In this document: positions 47,001 through 61,189 of the stretch, one piece after another | Numbering within the stretch: position 1 is the stretch's first letter | How the letters are laid out: every line of letters starts with the position of its first letter | Assembly: GCA_003255065.1 (NCBI GenBank) | Contig: QAOA01000580.1 | Span: forward strand, 95,843-159,842 | DNA length: 64,000 nt | Origin: Cercis canadensis | Lineage: Eukaryota > Streptophyta > Magnoliopsida > Fabales > Fabaceae | Direction of reading: 5' to 3' | Position numbers and translations under genes: made by a program | Notes under the pieces: generated by a model | Database searches by the model: none | Told to the model about the DNA's origin: nothing | Seen by the model: the letters and a program-made list of their open reading frames with translations, nothing else

Positions 47001-47985
47001 ATGAGCGGAAATAAAGCAGTACTGGAGAAGACAAGAACATTGGTGTCCCTAAAAAAATCTCCATCCATGAGCATGGAGGTGGCCCTCCCAAAGAAGCCGA
47101 CTCCGGTGGAATTCCCGACCTCCCCGCAGCTCATATTTGGTGAAGAAATACTTCACTTCAGTCACCCACAGCACCCACTTTCACAGGTGGACCTGCCTGA
47201 CCTCTTCACTTGTGTGGGTTGCAAGGAGTATGGCTCCGGCAAGAGATTCGTTTGTCAACAATGTGATTTTCAGCTTCATGACTTCTGTGCCTTTGCTCCT
47301 CCAGCACTCAAGGCCCATCCTTTGCACTCACAACACCAAATCTTGTTCCATTCCAGACCAGGTAAGTTACATATATATATATATATATATATATTGTTAA
47401 TTATTTAATTTAATTGCTAGCTACTTGCTTAATTAATATAATATAATGTTTGTTCCAACAGTGAAACCCAAAGGCGGCATCTTGAAAGCGAAATGCGATG
47501 TTTGTGGGAAACCCAGCAAAGGGTATGCCTTCATATGCAGTGCATGTGGATTTCAGATGCATCCCTGCTGCGCTATGCTCTCCACCGAAATTGAATACTG
47601 TAATCATCCTCATCACACATTGAAACTCCTCCCGCCAACCACCACCACCTTATCATCATCAGAATATTCTTCATCAGCAGCTAATTATAATAATTTCCTT
47701 TGTGGTGAGTGCAAGAGGAGAAAATCGGGCAGGGTTTACCACTGCACCGTCTGCGATTACCATCTGCATGCAGTGTGTGCCAAGAACATGGTGAACGGCC
47801 TCCAAGCCAATGGCATCAAGGGCCCAGAAAAGCCCAGTATGCTCGGCACTGCAGCTCGCCTAGCCTCTCAAGTCGTTCTTGAATTCATCGGAGGTTTGAT
47901 TGAGGGTCTTGGGGAAGGCATGGGAGAAGTCCTTGTGCAGAATATTGCTAGAGGAAGAACAAGAACTAGAACAAGAACAACCTAA
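47001..47985 (+). CDS. DC1-domain (CHP-rich zinc finger) protein
   Basis: Two exons, 47001-47361 and 47462-47985, in phase, 294 aa, starting MSGNKAVLEKTRTLV. Three divergent C1 (DC1) zinc-binding modules are seen: HFSHPQHPL ... CVGCKEYGSGKRFVCQQCDF-QLHDFC (about residues 52-96); KCDVCGKPSKGYAFICSACGF-QMHPCC with CNHPHHTL (about 130-180); and CGECKRRKSGRVYHCTVCDY-HLHAVC (about 204-234). A Gly-rich segment with EFIGGLIEGLGEGMGE follows, then an RTRTRTRTT end. DC1 proteins are a plant-expanded family, some involved in stress or immune signalling; no ligand is known for most. The intron is short and begins with an (AT)n repeat right after the donor. The frame is intact. Confidence 0.9.
47369..47395. 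repeat. (AT)n microsatellite at an exon-intron border
   Basis: About thirteen AT units start roughly eight bases into the only intron of the DC1 gene. Confidence 0.85.
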
Positions 47986-50357
47986 TTAACAACTCAATTC
48001 ATTTATGCATGCATGCTCCCACCCTCTGCATCTGCAACTGCAACTACATGCTAATTAACCACAATTCTATTACATATTCTTCACATCCAAATCCCAAAAA
48101 AAATGTATATCGTTGATTTTTATGCAATTATTTATATTTTTTTCCTTTGGTTTGATTGGGAAAGGCATCTGGAAAAAAATCTCTAGCTAGCTTGTGCTTT
48201 GTATTTAAATTTTTCTCTCCTAAAGTGTTTGTTCTGTTACTGTCTGTGTGTAAAGTTAATTTGCATTAATACTATATTTCAATTTTTCACGCGCCTTTCT
48301 TTTTTCTCCAAAAGTTTCTTCTCGTGCTGGTCAGTCACCCGGATGTGGAGGGGTACTCTGCAACTGTTTTACAAACATGAGCACATCTTCATACACATTC
48401 AATTGTTTTTTTTAGTTAAATTATATTTTAGGTCTGTTTTTTATTTTTTAATTAATTAGGTCCAAAATTAAATGGGATTATTAATTTAGTGACAGAAATT
48501 ATATATATAACAACATAGGAGAGTAAAAATACTAAATAACTTTGTAATTTAATAATACTGAATTTTTTTTTAAATTTTAAAATTTTATGTTTAAATTTAA
48601 AGTCATAACTCAAAAAAAAACTAACATGATGGAGAGCCATGGCAAATGCCCTACCATGCAATTGCCAATCACTTGGTACACGCGGCACCAAGTCATCAAA
48701 ATTTGCCACGTCAGCAATTGCTTTTTTGTTTTTTATTTTCTCTCTCCTAGCAAGTAGGCAATTATCATGAATGGATTTACACTCCATCGAATCTGGATTT
48801 AATTGAAAACTCCAAATTTTTTAAGGATCTAATCAAATTGAAACCACAGGGACAAAATTTAACTTCATTAGCGGGCAATGGCTAATGTAATTTAGAGCCC
48901 AAAAATGCAATTTAACTTCTATCTCAAGAGCGCCAAGGGTTTAATGGGCTATGGCTTATTAGCGGTTATCAGGGTATGGAGTGCGGTACTTCCAGACCCT
49001 TAGGTTCTAATCTCCTTCAAAAATATGTTGTAGGGTCTCTTTCCCCTCTCTCGTTCTACTTCGACTACGTTCCCTATTATCACCATGCTTGATCAGTTGA
49101 TCTTTTTTTTTTTTTTTTTTTTTTTTTTTNTTTTTTTTTTTTTTTCTAATGAAAACTTCATCAGTTGATCTCTTTTTAATAACATAATAAATACACGGGC
49201 CCTTCTAAATCAAGACTCAAAAGATAGATCTTATCAGAACTTTGCAGCTCATGTACGAACTTAATCAAGACGCCCTAGAGAGTCAAATTTTTTTTAGCAA
49301 AAATTATAATTAAGTAAACATTATTATTATTTTTTTTTTATCTTACCCAAAAAAAAAAAACATTATTTTTTAAATTAATCTAAGTAATTGTTTTATTATA
49401 ATTTATGATTATTTGAGGACATTATTACAACCAATAAACATATTTGCGTTTCTTTTTAAGTAATGCACAGATTTTCCTGTAGCATTGATTTATTCGCAAG
49501 CATCGTTTCTAATGGTCCAAGTCCAACTGGAGTCATCCATGATGAAGTACGAGTTAAGTGGTCAGAAAATCTGAAGGAATCAAGGAGAGAGTGGGGCTGG
49601 GGAATAGTGTAAAAGAAAACTGCATTACTTAGATGAAAAAAAAAAATTCCATTATTTAATCATATAATTTCGTCAGCTCTATGAATATCCTCAAATCGAC
49701 TTTACAGTAATGAAATCCATGCATTGGGATACCTTGAACTTATAATTTCAACAATTAACAAAAAAATTATAATGGAAAGAATAAAGCAGGGGAATTTTCT
49801 TTTTCTCTATTTCCTGGTTGGCTGTTAAGCACGAGGTCCTATAGTCCGAAGATTGACCACATCAGCAATATAAGAACCACCATTTACGCACCTTGGTTAT
49901 CCTCTTCGGATCTTGAGCCTTTTCAAGCTGAATATTTGTGACTCTCCACTCAATTGTCTGGGCCTGTGGCCATACTTCGTCTTTCCAACTTTAGAAGGGC
50001 TGTCAAATTTTATCCCGTCTAATAAGCTGAAGATTTCAAAATTTTGAAATTCCAAAATGTAAGGATAAACAATTGTGCATAACTTATGATGTCCTGAAAC
50101 CCTGGCATTACAGATAAACATGCAGCATCCAAGTAACCAAATCCACAAACCAACCCCAGTGCCTTCTTTCTCTAGGATCTGTCAAGCATAGCTCCACGTC
50201 AACGTAGGTTATTTTCCCTTGGGCTCTCATCACAAAATGCCCTTTTTTCCCCTTCCAAGGTAGTTTTTCCATTGGGGAGAAAAAAGCAACAGTTGGGACC
50301 TGCCTAGTTTAAGCCTTACTTTAATTCCAGTCATCCAAATTTAGATTACCAATAGCA
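47986..50357. other. Intergenic DNA, no gene
   Basis: Contains the 3' flank of the DC1 gene (+) and of the SPL14-like gene (-). A poly-T run with N at 49130 is a sequencing weak point. Short frames have no family features. Confidence 0.55.
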
Positions 50358-53300
50358 CTACATTGTGCCATAATCCAAACTTTCCCACTTGAAGGGAGCA
50401 ACTGACCCTATTTCAGGGGCTCCACGCAAGAATAGGCAAACACATACACAGACAGCAGCAATAGCAAGCATTGAGTGAATGTAGGGCCGGTGAAGCAAAC
50501 CCTGTGAAACTGGAACTCTCCTGTTGTAGTGCATAGCTGCAATGGCACACTTAGCACAAGATCTCTGATCTTGTTTGACATGACAACTAAACCATGGGTT
50601 CTGCTCAATTGCAAGTGATGATTGCTCCATCTCATTTTCAATTGTTACCGAAACTTGACCATTTCTTCTATCAGCAAGTTTACGAGCAACCAGCGAGTTA
50701 TAAGAGTGATTATTCCTCACGATGGCATAGGTATGTGGAGTCTGCCCATTTGCATCCATGAGGGATTCCCAGCACTTCAATCCAATCTACATAAGCATAA
50801 AAAGGACACAGCAACCAATTTATAAAAAAGAAGCAAGTAGGTATTTCTAATAGACTTTGTGCTTGGTAGTAGTGCAATTATAAGGAATAAAATATAATTT
50901 ATGGTTGCTTAGTGGAAAACCCAATAGAGTACATTGAAAAGCACCAAAGAGAAGTATACTAGCTACTTGAAAATTGCAGTCTACACCAGAAAATCCCTAG
51001 TTCCACTATCATCTGAGAAAGAAGTAAGTGCTTATCAGACACAACAACTACCTCAGACCAAGCATTGTCTCTGTGTAGTCAGAATTATTTTTGTATTGGT
51101 TTCTTTCTTTTTTTTTTGTGGGGGGGGGNNNNNNNNNNNNNNNNNNNNNNNNNNNNNNNNNNNNNNNNNNNNNNGGGGGGGTGTTGGTTGGGGAGTAATA
51201 AGTAAACTCAAATAAGGAAGCTAAGTAGGGAAAAAAAACTACCTCCAGGGGGTCATTTGTTATAGCATCAATCACACCCTCAGAACCAGATGTGCAAGCA
51301 GCCAAATGTAAGGGTGTAATACCACCAGGCCCTTCAAGATTAGGTGGAAATACATATTTCCTGGATGTATCATTGTTGCTAGGTATTGAGTATTGGATGA
51401 GCAAATCAACCATGTCTGTATACCTTCTTTTCACAGCTTGGTTTAAGAGTTGAACCGCATTTAGCATCTCCACTGATCCCTTCGACAGCCAATCCCCTTC
51501 CAAGTGTTTCTCAACCATCATATCTAGAAGGGTTTTGACTAACATGCAACAGTTTCTTTCCGCAGCAAATGAAAGTAAAAATTTGAACCTGTCGAGGGAA
51601 TAATCTGAAACCTCATGTGCATACGAGGACCTTTTTCTTTGGAACAACCACCCAAGCTCATTTAAGAAGTGCAAAACCTCGTCTCTTGACCTGGGCCTTC
51701 CAAAATCATTAGCACACTCCTCTGAAATGACATCACATATTTTTGTACCCATATCAAACTCAGACTCGAGTAGTCTCAATTCCTTACAAATGGTTGCATC
51801 AGCTATTATCACTGGAAAACTGTTACCCTTGAAACCATTCTCAACCTGTTCATAATTATCAGTAGGTTTATAAAAAATATACACTTCATGCACATGAACC
51901 CAAATTTCAACACAAACAAAATGCAAAAAAACCTGTCAGTTGAACTACCTCTATAAAACAGCGACCAAGAACACTAGGAAACACATTGTGAACTTTAAAA
52001 CCATCCAATTTTATCTCATCATAGGTTCTACCAGGATATGCAGATCCTAGAACTTCCTCCGATATGTAACAACCCATATTTGTACAATGAATCCTGCACA
52101 ATTTACAAACATTAGGAAAATAAAAGAACATGAAGAAGCATAACACACCATCCAACGAAGGAAAAATCAGTACTGACTTGGTGCCAGGAGTTGACAGATT
52201 TCTACCCTTCAATGAAAGAGAGGTTTCTTGTCCACCTACAATTGCCAAAGGGGATACCGATATCAACTCAGGAGATCTCCATGTTCTCCATGGTTTGCAT
52301 AAGCGAGTCTTTCCTGGAATTTCAGTTCAAACATATCTAAGTTGATATCCTTTGGGAAGAGTAATCCAGCCCAGAGGGTCCATTTAATCGTCTAAAATTT
52401 GATTAAATATCACCAATCCAAAGAATAAAGCATGAATATAAAAATGCACAATTCGAAACAAAGAGATAGAGACCAGTGCCAGATGGCACTCACCATCTTT
52501 ATGTGATGCTAACTGACTGCCAGTATGAGCTAAAAGCCTTCCATTTTTCCAAAAATCAGAACCTGAACTTTGAATTAAAGAATGAACACGTTGAAGGAAG
52601 TTTTCTTCGAGCTGCAAAAAACAAAACACATCCGGTATGTAATCAGCACGACATATCCATACAAGCGGTTAATGTGCATCACAGCAATTCACTCACTTGC
52701 TCCCAGGCAGCAGAAGACATTGAAGCATAAACTGATAGGATCACACAGCCAGGCCTTATGTAACTCTCCATGTCTGATGGACTATTAGAAAGCCAATTGT
52801 AAATCTAGAACAAGAATCATTAACATTATCAAGTTTGCCAATGGATATGAAGTCACAAATCTAATATAAATAAAGTCATCAGGAAAAATTTTATAGGAAA
52901 GTGCCTCAGTAGTGTCACCTGTGTTCGCAGTGTTCCTGGGAAATGGCTAGGATCCTTGTCAAATAGTTTAAACATTATTCGCCCAGTACGATCCTGTGGG
53001 AACACCAGATATTCAATCCAGTGCCAAAATATTATTTAGCTGAGCTTACTAAAATACACAGAAGAATGATACAGCAAAATACAATTTCCAAGTTAACAAT
53101 CAGAAACTGTAATTCCAAACTACCTGAGCATCTGAGTTCAAACTGGGCGGTGAATGATCAGAGCCCGAAGACGTATACCCAGCTTGAAATGGAGTACTTT
53201 GAAGTGAACTAGGTTGAATTCCACTATTTGACCCTCTAAAGAGATCAAGAGAAATATTACAATCATGACTTTGGCTAGCTTCCTTATTTGCACTGAAGTC

Positions 53301-54958
53301 TCTTCCAATTGAAATTTTCTCAGATTTGACACCTCCAGTCACACCCTGTAGTGTGAATTGCTTCTGCACAAATGGAGGGGAAGACGACGGTGACCTCTCT
53401 TCAACAGGATTACTGCTGTCAGATGAGAAATACTTCCTTGAAGATGCCAGTTTTGGTGGGCTTTCATCTTCTTGAGAGGATCCAAATAGCTGCAATGGGA
53501 AATTAATTTGAGTCTCTTGAACTTGGCAGTCAGAATCATCCACTGGAGACTGGTAACTGCTACTACTTCTTTCTCCTCCGACTGAAGTAAATTCTAGGGG
53601 TTGTCTTGTTTGTAAACTTGGCTCCATAATTTGGTCCGCACCACTACTCCTAGACTTCTCACTATCACTACTCTGGCTACTTTTTTGAGACAGTAATGCA
53701 CGGGCATCAGGAGCAGATGCTGATAGAGTGGCTGAAAGAACAGCAAGCAAGTCCATAGTTGATGGGGACGAGGTGTCTTGGTTCAATTTGTCATGATGAT
53801 CTGAAGAAGTTGGCCCAATACCTTTACCATTGAAATTTCCAACATTGGGCAACTTTGCAGCAAGGTCAGCTGGCAAATGTATCCTATTAAGAATCTGAAC
53901 GAGCTGGTCTCTATCCGGAAGTTGTGAGCAAATCTTGGTTCTTTCCTCAAACTTCCCTATACATAACAGGAATAAATTTAGCCCAGTATAGAGAAAAAAA
54001 TGAGAAGCCATCTAATATGTAGGTCTCTTACCTTGTGCACGAGCTATTGCAGTCAACAAATTGACAATATCCAAGTTGCCAGTTGTTGCGTTATCCTGGT
54101 TTCCAGGAATTAGGATCCGGGAGGTAACATCTTCTGGTTGGGTTTTTCTTCTTCGACGGTTATGCCCAGCAAGTCTGCGTCTACAACTTCTCTTCCCCTC
54201 ATCAAATTCTGACAGAGGGTGAAATCTGAAGGAGCAGATGAAAAGATTAAAAAGCAATTAAGATTTGAACTAGATTGAAAAAATGCGCAATTTCAGAAAG
54301 GCGACAATTTAGAAAAGAAACAGAAATTTGATTGAAAGGATGGTAACCTGCTACACTGCTGGCAGAACCTTTGCATTTGCTTGGCGACAAGTGCTTTAGA
54401 AGATTTGCTGTGAACCTCACAAACTTTATGCCGGCGGTGATAGTCTTTAGCATTGGAGAGATCCTCCTTGCAGTTATCCACCTGACACATTGGATACGAG
54501 GTTCCAGCGGGTGAGCCCGAACGCACCCTTTTGTTAGGTCGTGGCTCCTCCGTGGTATTGAAGCCCAAGCCACCGCCGAGATTCAAGCGAAGACTTTCTT
54601 CATCACCATCCACAGCGGAGGTCTTGTTCAAATTGGTAACAATAGAAGAGCGTTCTTCTTTCTTGGTTTGGTCTGCAGAAGTGCAAGTAGTCGTTGTGGT
54701 TGTGGGTGTTGTTGTTGGAGTCCCCAATCGGAGTATTTCTGTGTCCAAGGGTTTGCCTACGAATCTCACACTGTCCCAGTCCCAGCCCTTTGGGTTCCAG
54801 TTGTCGCTAGGGTTTTGTAATTGTTGCTGAAGAAAATTAGGCGAAGTTGCGTACGTAAGATCTCGCTTCTTGGCCATGGCAGGTGTCTCACAAAATCGAC
54901 TAGAGAGTGTCTGGTGTATGAAAATGGGAGCAGCCACTTGAGCAGCAACCTTTTCCAT
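50358..54958 (-). CDS. SPL14: SBP-box transcription factor, long SPL14-type
   Basis: Ten exons: 54958-54348, 54225-54032, 53956-53124, 52993-52919, 52804-52697, 52611-52494, 52313-52178, 52093-51949, 51845-51243 and 50786-50358; all in phase, 1083 aa. The SBP DNA-binding domain lies at about residues 158-233: [52 protein letters not shown], and the bipartite nuclear signal [17 protein letters not shown]; one intron splits it after QQCSR, as in the family. Later come a Ser-rich linker, [19 protein letters not shown], the beta-rich region with [17 protein letters not shown], ankyrin-like repeats ([35 protein letters not shown]) and a C-terminal hydrophobic segment [20 protein letters not shown]. 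Long SPLs bind GTAC motifs; Arabidopsis SPL14 affects plant architecture and fumonisin sensitivity. Long SPLs are not miR156 targets. The assembly gap 51129-51174 is inside the last intron. SPL16 is the close alternative. Confidence 0.92.
51129..51174. other. Assembly gap of 46 N
   Basis: A run of N flanked by G homopolymers in the last intron of the SPL14-type gene. The exons on both sides remain in phase. Confidence 0.95.
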
Positions 54959-57599
54959 TTTTGCAATCTAAAGGAGAAAAATGAACAACAATATTAAGAT
55001 TAATCAGCAACAGCCTAAGTCATAAAAACCCCTTGAATCAAAACTCAAAAACACATCTTTTTTATGTGAAATTACAGGTTTTCAAGGCTATTAAGAGGAT
55101 CACGCAAAGCTTTATTATCGTTCAAATATTTTTATTATTATTAACAGGAGAAAAGGGCAAAGGGAAAGGTTTATCATCGCAGGAACATACCTTAGTCTAG
55201 AACTGTAAAATTGGACTTGCTTTAACTAAGGAGCAGCAGTAGAAGGGAGCTCTAGTTGAAGAAGGATAATTTGAAACTAATCAAAATCCATATCGGGGCT
55301 TCTCCCATAGTTGATAATTCAGATCGGAAAAGTCCATCCAAAGCAAATTCAAACTGTAATTCAACAAAGCAACAAAGGGAGAAAATTACAGAAACGGATC
55401 TGAATCTGAGCATCCATCCCCCATCCCTTTGTTTTGATTTTTGTTTCTTCCTGTTCCTTCAACAAATCCCAGCTCTTTTCCTTAACTTGTAACAAACTCC
55501 ATTCGCCTTTTCGGTGTTGGCAAAAACCGTAAATTGAAGCAAGTCTGGGGTTTTAGTAGTGGCCGCCCCACGGGACCAAATGAAGAATCCGAGACCTTTC
55601 CCACTAACTACTCATCCTTTTTTCCGTACTTTCTTTTCTATTGGTCAAACTGTATCTGCATTTATTTATTTAACAAGACCACGAGTTGGATATCATAAAA
55701 TTAACATTTACCGCACCACTGGCACTGGGTAAAATTCCGTCGCAGTTCAAGCTGAGACAAACATAGAGATACAGTATCTATCTAGAATGTATGTAAAATT
55801 TTCATTTCCTCTTGAATACTAAGTGGTCACTGTGAAAGCACAAATGTAACGAAGCAAATTTTGCAACTAAGAGAGGACAATGCAACTGACTTTCCAATTG
55901 GACCAAATGACCCGATCAGGCCCAAAAAGACCATCCACCATAATTCGTGATCTCTTGTACACTCGGTGAACCATATCGGCCCAAACTCTATGTGTTGCAG
56001 CGTCCTAGCTTGACTTGATTCATCTGATCATACATCTTTGCGCTCGTCATTCACAATGACCAAATTAAGAAAATTTGACTATAAGGAATAAAATTAATAT
56101 TTTTAGTCCTAATTAATGTTGTGGACCAACATAAAATCAAATCCCAGCTTAGTTTATTTACTTCGTCACTTGCGATTTTCCTTCAACAAAAATGACAGCA
56201 TGTTTAACAAATTTATATAATAGTATTAAGCTCACATCAAATTTCCTAAACACCTAATAATGATAATAAAAATAATACAGTAATTGTATTATTGTACTTG
56301 CCTACTTGGGATTGACATCCTTTCCTTAAAGTTGTAAAAAAAAGTTTTCAAAGACTAAGTATTTGGTACTTCATAAAAAAAAATGTATCGGGATTCAAGT
56401 CTTACCCAAAACAGGTGAGATAAAATTTTGAAAAGAAATAAATTATTTCTTTTTATGTAGACTTAAAAAAAAATTAAAATGAAAAAGATTGAGATTAGTT
56501 GCTGGGACGAGACAACAAATGTTACATATTTTAGTAAGAGGATATTATAATGAGGCTTACGCTAACCCTACTCCTTATTGGAGAGTTCAAGGTAGAACAA
56601 ATCAGGTAGTGTTAAGTGTTAGAACAATACCAGGGAAAAAATGTCAGAAAATATAGTAAAATATTGTGTGTGATACAATTAAACTTAATTTTTAAATTAT
56701 TTAAATATTTGACCCATATTGAGAATTTAGGTTTTCCGACACTTTTGTTGTAGTACCAAAATTAATAGTTTATTTTGCTCCAAAATTCCTAGTGTGAGAG
56801 AGGGCAGTGTTAACCCTACTTTCAATGGGGTAGCTTAATAAAGACTTATTCAAATTGAAGCGTTTAATTACCACACAAATAAATTAAGGTACTTTACAAT
56901 ACATGAAAACCCATTTGTTTGTTCATACAAAAATTAAACACCAATCCTTGGCACGGTGGTTGGCGTTGTCCGTTGGTGGGTTTGGTCGGAGGAGTTGGAA
57001 TTGAGGAAATCCAGAGGGAGAAGGAGACCAAGGAAGACAAAAGAGGAGGCTTAACTCTTAAGGGGTTGAGTGATGGTTTGACTTCGAGTTTAATAGGGAA
57101 AAGGGCGGCTAGGGTTTGAGTTTGGGAGAGAATGACAAAGGGAAGGAAGAAAGGGTTTGAGCTTTAGAGTGATGGTGCGACCGAGTAAATGATGTTAATT
57201 TTTAGGGAAAGAGGTTAATCTTTTTTTTTTAAAATATATATAAAGGGTCTAGCACTACCAATTCACTTAACTCGATGAGTTTTATTATGATGCAATAAAT
57301 AAATCAACTCATCAATTTATTTTTTATTTAGTCTATGTAAATAGACTTTAAAAATTAAATGAGTCTAATTTATTTAATGAAAATAATATAACATAAAAAA
57401 AAAAAAGTAAANAAGAAGACAAATCTAAAATCCCTTTCTCTTCCCTCTCGCCCTCCTCCTAGCTTCCCCTTCATAGATCAATTTTGGATTCATAATTAAT
57501 AGAACCTGGGGAATTGGATATTCAAAAAAATGCTACACATCTCCTCTTTAGCAATCGATCGGTAAGGCAAGCAAGTCAAATAAGGGCGAGAGAGATTAT
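54959..57599. other. SPL14 upstream region and intergenic DNA
   Basis: The first 600 bp should hold the 5' UTR, possibly with an intron, and promoter of the SPL14-type gene on the minus strand. Beyond 55.7 kb the sequence is AT-rich; 56.5-57.2 kb has repeat-like stretches, including twice TAACCCTACT and a purine-rich block with a 66-codon frame (56919-57119) of no known family. N at 57412. No gene is supported. Confidence 0.45.
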
Positions 57600-60500
57600 G
57601 GGCCTGTTTGAAATCTGTTTTTAAAAACTGTTTTCTGTTTTTAAAAAAAACAAAAAACAAAAAAAAACTTGTTTGGTTTTAGTTGTTTTTGTTTCATTGT
57701 TTTAAAAACTATTCTCAAAATGTTGTTTTAAAAACAAGAAAACCGAAACAGCTGGGAGGTGTTTTTATTCTCAAAACAACTCATTGACCAGAGAACAACC
57801 TGTTTTCATTAATGGGAATTTGGTAATTATAAACAATTGTCATTTTTCTTCTTCATTCGATTGCTTTCTCTCCCATCACTACACCTCTTCGATTTCTTCT
57901 CTCATCCCATAGGGCTCTGCTAAGTTACTCCAATACAGAGGCCTTAAGCTCAGACCGATCGCTCTTTCACTCTCAGCCGCACCCAATCTCACTAGCTCGC
58001 ACACTGCTCTCAATTTTACACTGCTCTGGATTCCTCTCTGGTCTCCATCGAGCTACAGCTCGCAACCCCAACTGCACCTCAGCCTTTTAGGTTTCCCTTC
58101 AAGGTTTTCGATTTACCAATCTACTTTCGTAGGTGTTCCTCTTCGCCGGTCAACATCTCCTGCTGCTGCCATCACTGACGTAGACTGTATTTTGCTTTCG
58201 TAGAGCTCAATTTTGCCTCAGGTTTTGTCTTTGTTTCTATCTCTCTCTCACAAAGATTATCTGATCCCCCTCCTTCTATATTTCTTTGTCATTTCTGTGT
58301 AAATTCACTGGTTAACTAATTATTTTTATTGCGGGTAATTCATCTTGGGTTGGGATTTCAGAAGATTTTTTGATTCTCTTCCCCATCCTTTTTAGTCCCT
58401 TGCATGATAGCCATTAGCATTTGGGGTTGCTCCGTTGGCGTTAGTATAATTGCTATTAGTTAGTGGGGTGTGAAATAGTGGTTATATTTTATTCAATTAC
58501 TATTTATGGCATCCTTTGAAAAGAATTAATCTAAGGGGTAGCAAATACTTTTGATATTTGGATTGGGATGCACTGATTATTAATATTTGGACCAGGCAGC
58601 ATGGTGATGCCTATAAATCCATGTTTATCTTTCCCAAATATTAATGCTTATGTATTATGTCTGGCCCTTGATACATGTTTCGGACATGGTTTTTCTCTGA
58701 TCTTGAATTCTGGATATAACATCATACACGAACTCCTTAGTTTTTTACCAATCTGTGAGAATTCGTACTCAATGGTTTGCCACACCCCACATCTTACCAC
58801 TTATTACTTTGGTAAAACTGAATATGCTACTGTGGATGCCACTTCCACCTATAGAAATAACAACATGAAATCATCTATTGACCTTTCATGTTTGAATATT
58901 CATAGTATATCATCTTATGTAATTCAAGTCTCCTCTTCTTTTGGTATAAAACTTGAACTTGGACTTATTACAATCTTATCACGCTCAAGCCTCAAGGCAA
59001 TTGTGTTACAAAATGATGGTCCTATTAGGGAAATGTTTTAGGTGTCAGCTTATGGTGGTGTAATGACTAGTTGTGCGAAGATGGCATCTATAGTTGTAAC
59101 TAGCAGAAAACTAGGTGAACTCATATACTACATGGAGTGAAGAGCATTAAGTTGGCGAGGTTGTTTCTGCATACCCCTCTTAAGCCTTTTTTTCCAAATC
59201 TATTTGTGTATATCTATATTTGTTGGTGACTTTGAGATATAATAATTTTTGATATGTTAGGATCTAGACTTGCTTGAAGAGTTTTAAAAATTACTTGCAC
59301 GAACTCTACTGGAAGTATGAAGCTAAATCTGCAGCTTTTTACTACTCCAGTTAATTATATATATATATATATATTTGAGTTTTAGTTTAGAATGAGTTCC
59401 CTTTTAGTTTTTCGGGTCTGGTTAATTTGGATCATAGTCACCTTCTAATCAAACTCACAAATAATCATTTAAGAGCTTGCTGGAAAGAAAAAGAAGGTAA
59501 GTGCTAAATTTGTAATAAAAATGGCTTCAGTTAATTAAGTTCAACATAGTAAAGACACCTAGAATAGGCACATAGTCATTGACTTATTCATTTGCTTAAA
59601 ATTTCTCTGATAAGTGTATAGATTATTGATCAAGTGCATATAAAGATGCCATAACTAAACAAGACCAAACCAAAGAAGGGGTTTAAAGAACTCTTGCTCT
59701 TGTTTCTCTTACCTACTACACTGCATATATTGAAGCCTCTAAGATCACTAGTGATCTCAGAAGTGTTCTACATTTTGCTCAAAATGCAAACTAGGAACTG
59801 CTGAATTCTCTTTTTTGTTTCTTAGCTTTTCAATATACACCTAATTTCTCATCCTCTATGTCCCAATCCATCTCTGCATGTTTGTCACCCCCTGCAAACC
59901 CACTTTTGTTTCTCCTGATTCTCCTTTTTCTGCTATGCTCTTTCTTTTAACTTCAGGGCACTGAATCTCTTTAGTCACTTGTTTGGCTCCCCAAGCCTTG
60001 CTACTCTCCTCAGCCCTTCAATCCTCCTCTTTTTGAACTAGATACCTACACTTGAACTAAGTGGTGTAGATAATCTTGTATAATTGTTGGAAGTTTTTAA
60101 ACTTCAGTTTTTCATTTATAACATTAGGCCTATGATCATTTCACTCAAACTCTCTTTGTTGTCCTTGTATGATACCATTGGTGGTAGGTAGTTTACTTGT
60201 ATAGATTGTCCATTTGCTCCTTATATTGGGTGTCATTAGACCATTATCAATCTACCATTCAAGCAAAAAATTAACAAAATATTTTTCTCTCTAAGTAGGT
60301 TTACTCTGTTTGAAAAATTCCTCATGAATTAAGAATTTGTTTTACTAAGCATGTAAGTTCTTTACTAATCCTCAAATGTTTCTTCTTTTTTTAATTTGTC
60401 TTTATTTCAATTAGTGATGTTCATATGTTTAGTGCTGCTTTTGGAATGACGAATGTCTAGTTTCAATTATTGTGCATTTGTTTTGTTGTCTATATGGTTG

Positions 60501-60687
60501 GGATTCGTGGTGAGAAGCACTTGATTATCTTCGATTATTTCATAAAAGAAACATACTTATGATAAGATAAAAGAGTCCAAATTAATGTCCTAAATATATC
60601 CCTTTTTATTATTTTTATAGGTAGGGTATTAGAAAAATTGAAGTTGAAGGCTTAATATGAAAAATCAAATGGATGAAAGGTTCTGGA

Positions 60688-60785
60688 GTGCTGGCGCCCA
60701 ACGTTGGTTCCTGGCGCCCAGCGTTGGGGGTCCAGCGACAGCACCCTTCGAGGCCAAGGTGCCAGCGCCCAGCGTTGGGGTCTAG
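60688..60785. repeat. GC-rich triple repeat CTGGCGCCCAGCGTTGG
   Basis: Three near-identical copies of TGGCGCCCA(A/G)CGTTGG occur within about 100 bp, the last as CAGCGCCCAGCGTTGG, in otherwise AT-rich DNA. The core contains the palindrome GGCGCC. There is no coding sign. Confidence 0.7.
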
Positions 60786-61189
60786 AAATAACATATTTCA
60801 CCCAATAATCACAGTATAGATGAAAATAAACCATACACACTTCAATAATCATAGTTCTTTTAGCTGAAAGAAGCGTAATAAGTCCAATGATCAATTCTGA
60901 TGTCTGTTTGACCGCATTCCCATTATGCAGAACCTTTTTTTTTTTTCCTACGAATGGTTTGACATTCCTTAGTTGTTGTTATTCATCAGCTAGAAGTACA
61001 ATTTAAATGAATCATGAGCTGTACAAGTTCATCTTTTTATGGTTTATGAGGGTTTGAGCATTTTAGGATCTGTGAGTTGTTTCATCTTAATCTTATTGTT
61101 TGTTATTTTTCTTTGAATTTTATTTAGTGTTATTTGTTGTCAATAAAACTCAATGGTGATTAATTATGTTTTAATATTTGTTCATATAG

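Noticed and set aside
56919..57119. A 66-codon + strand frame, Gly/Arg/Lys-rich
   Set aside because: Purine-rich low-complexity DNA with no family features or splice context.
58601..59041. A 146-codon + strand frame
   Set aside because: No family motif recognised, Ser/Ile/Leu-rich composition and location inside probable transposon DNA; kept as non-coding.
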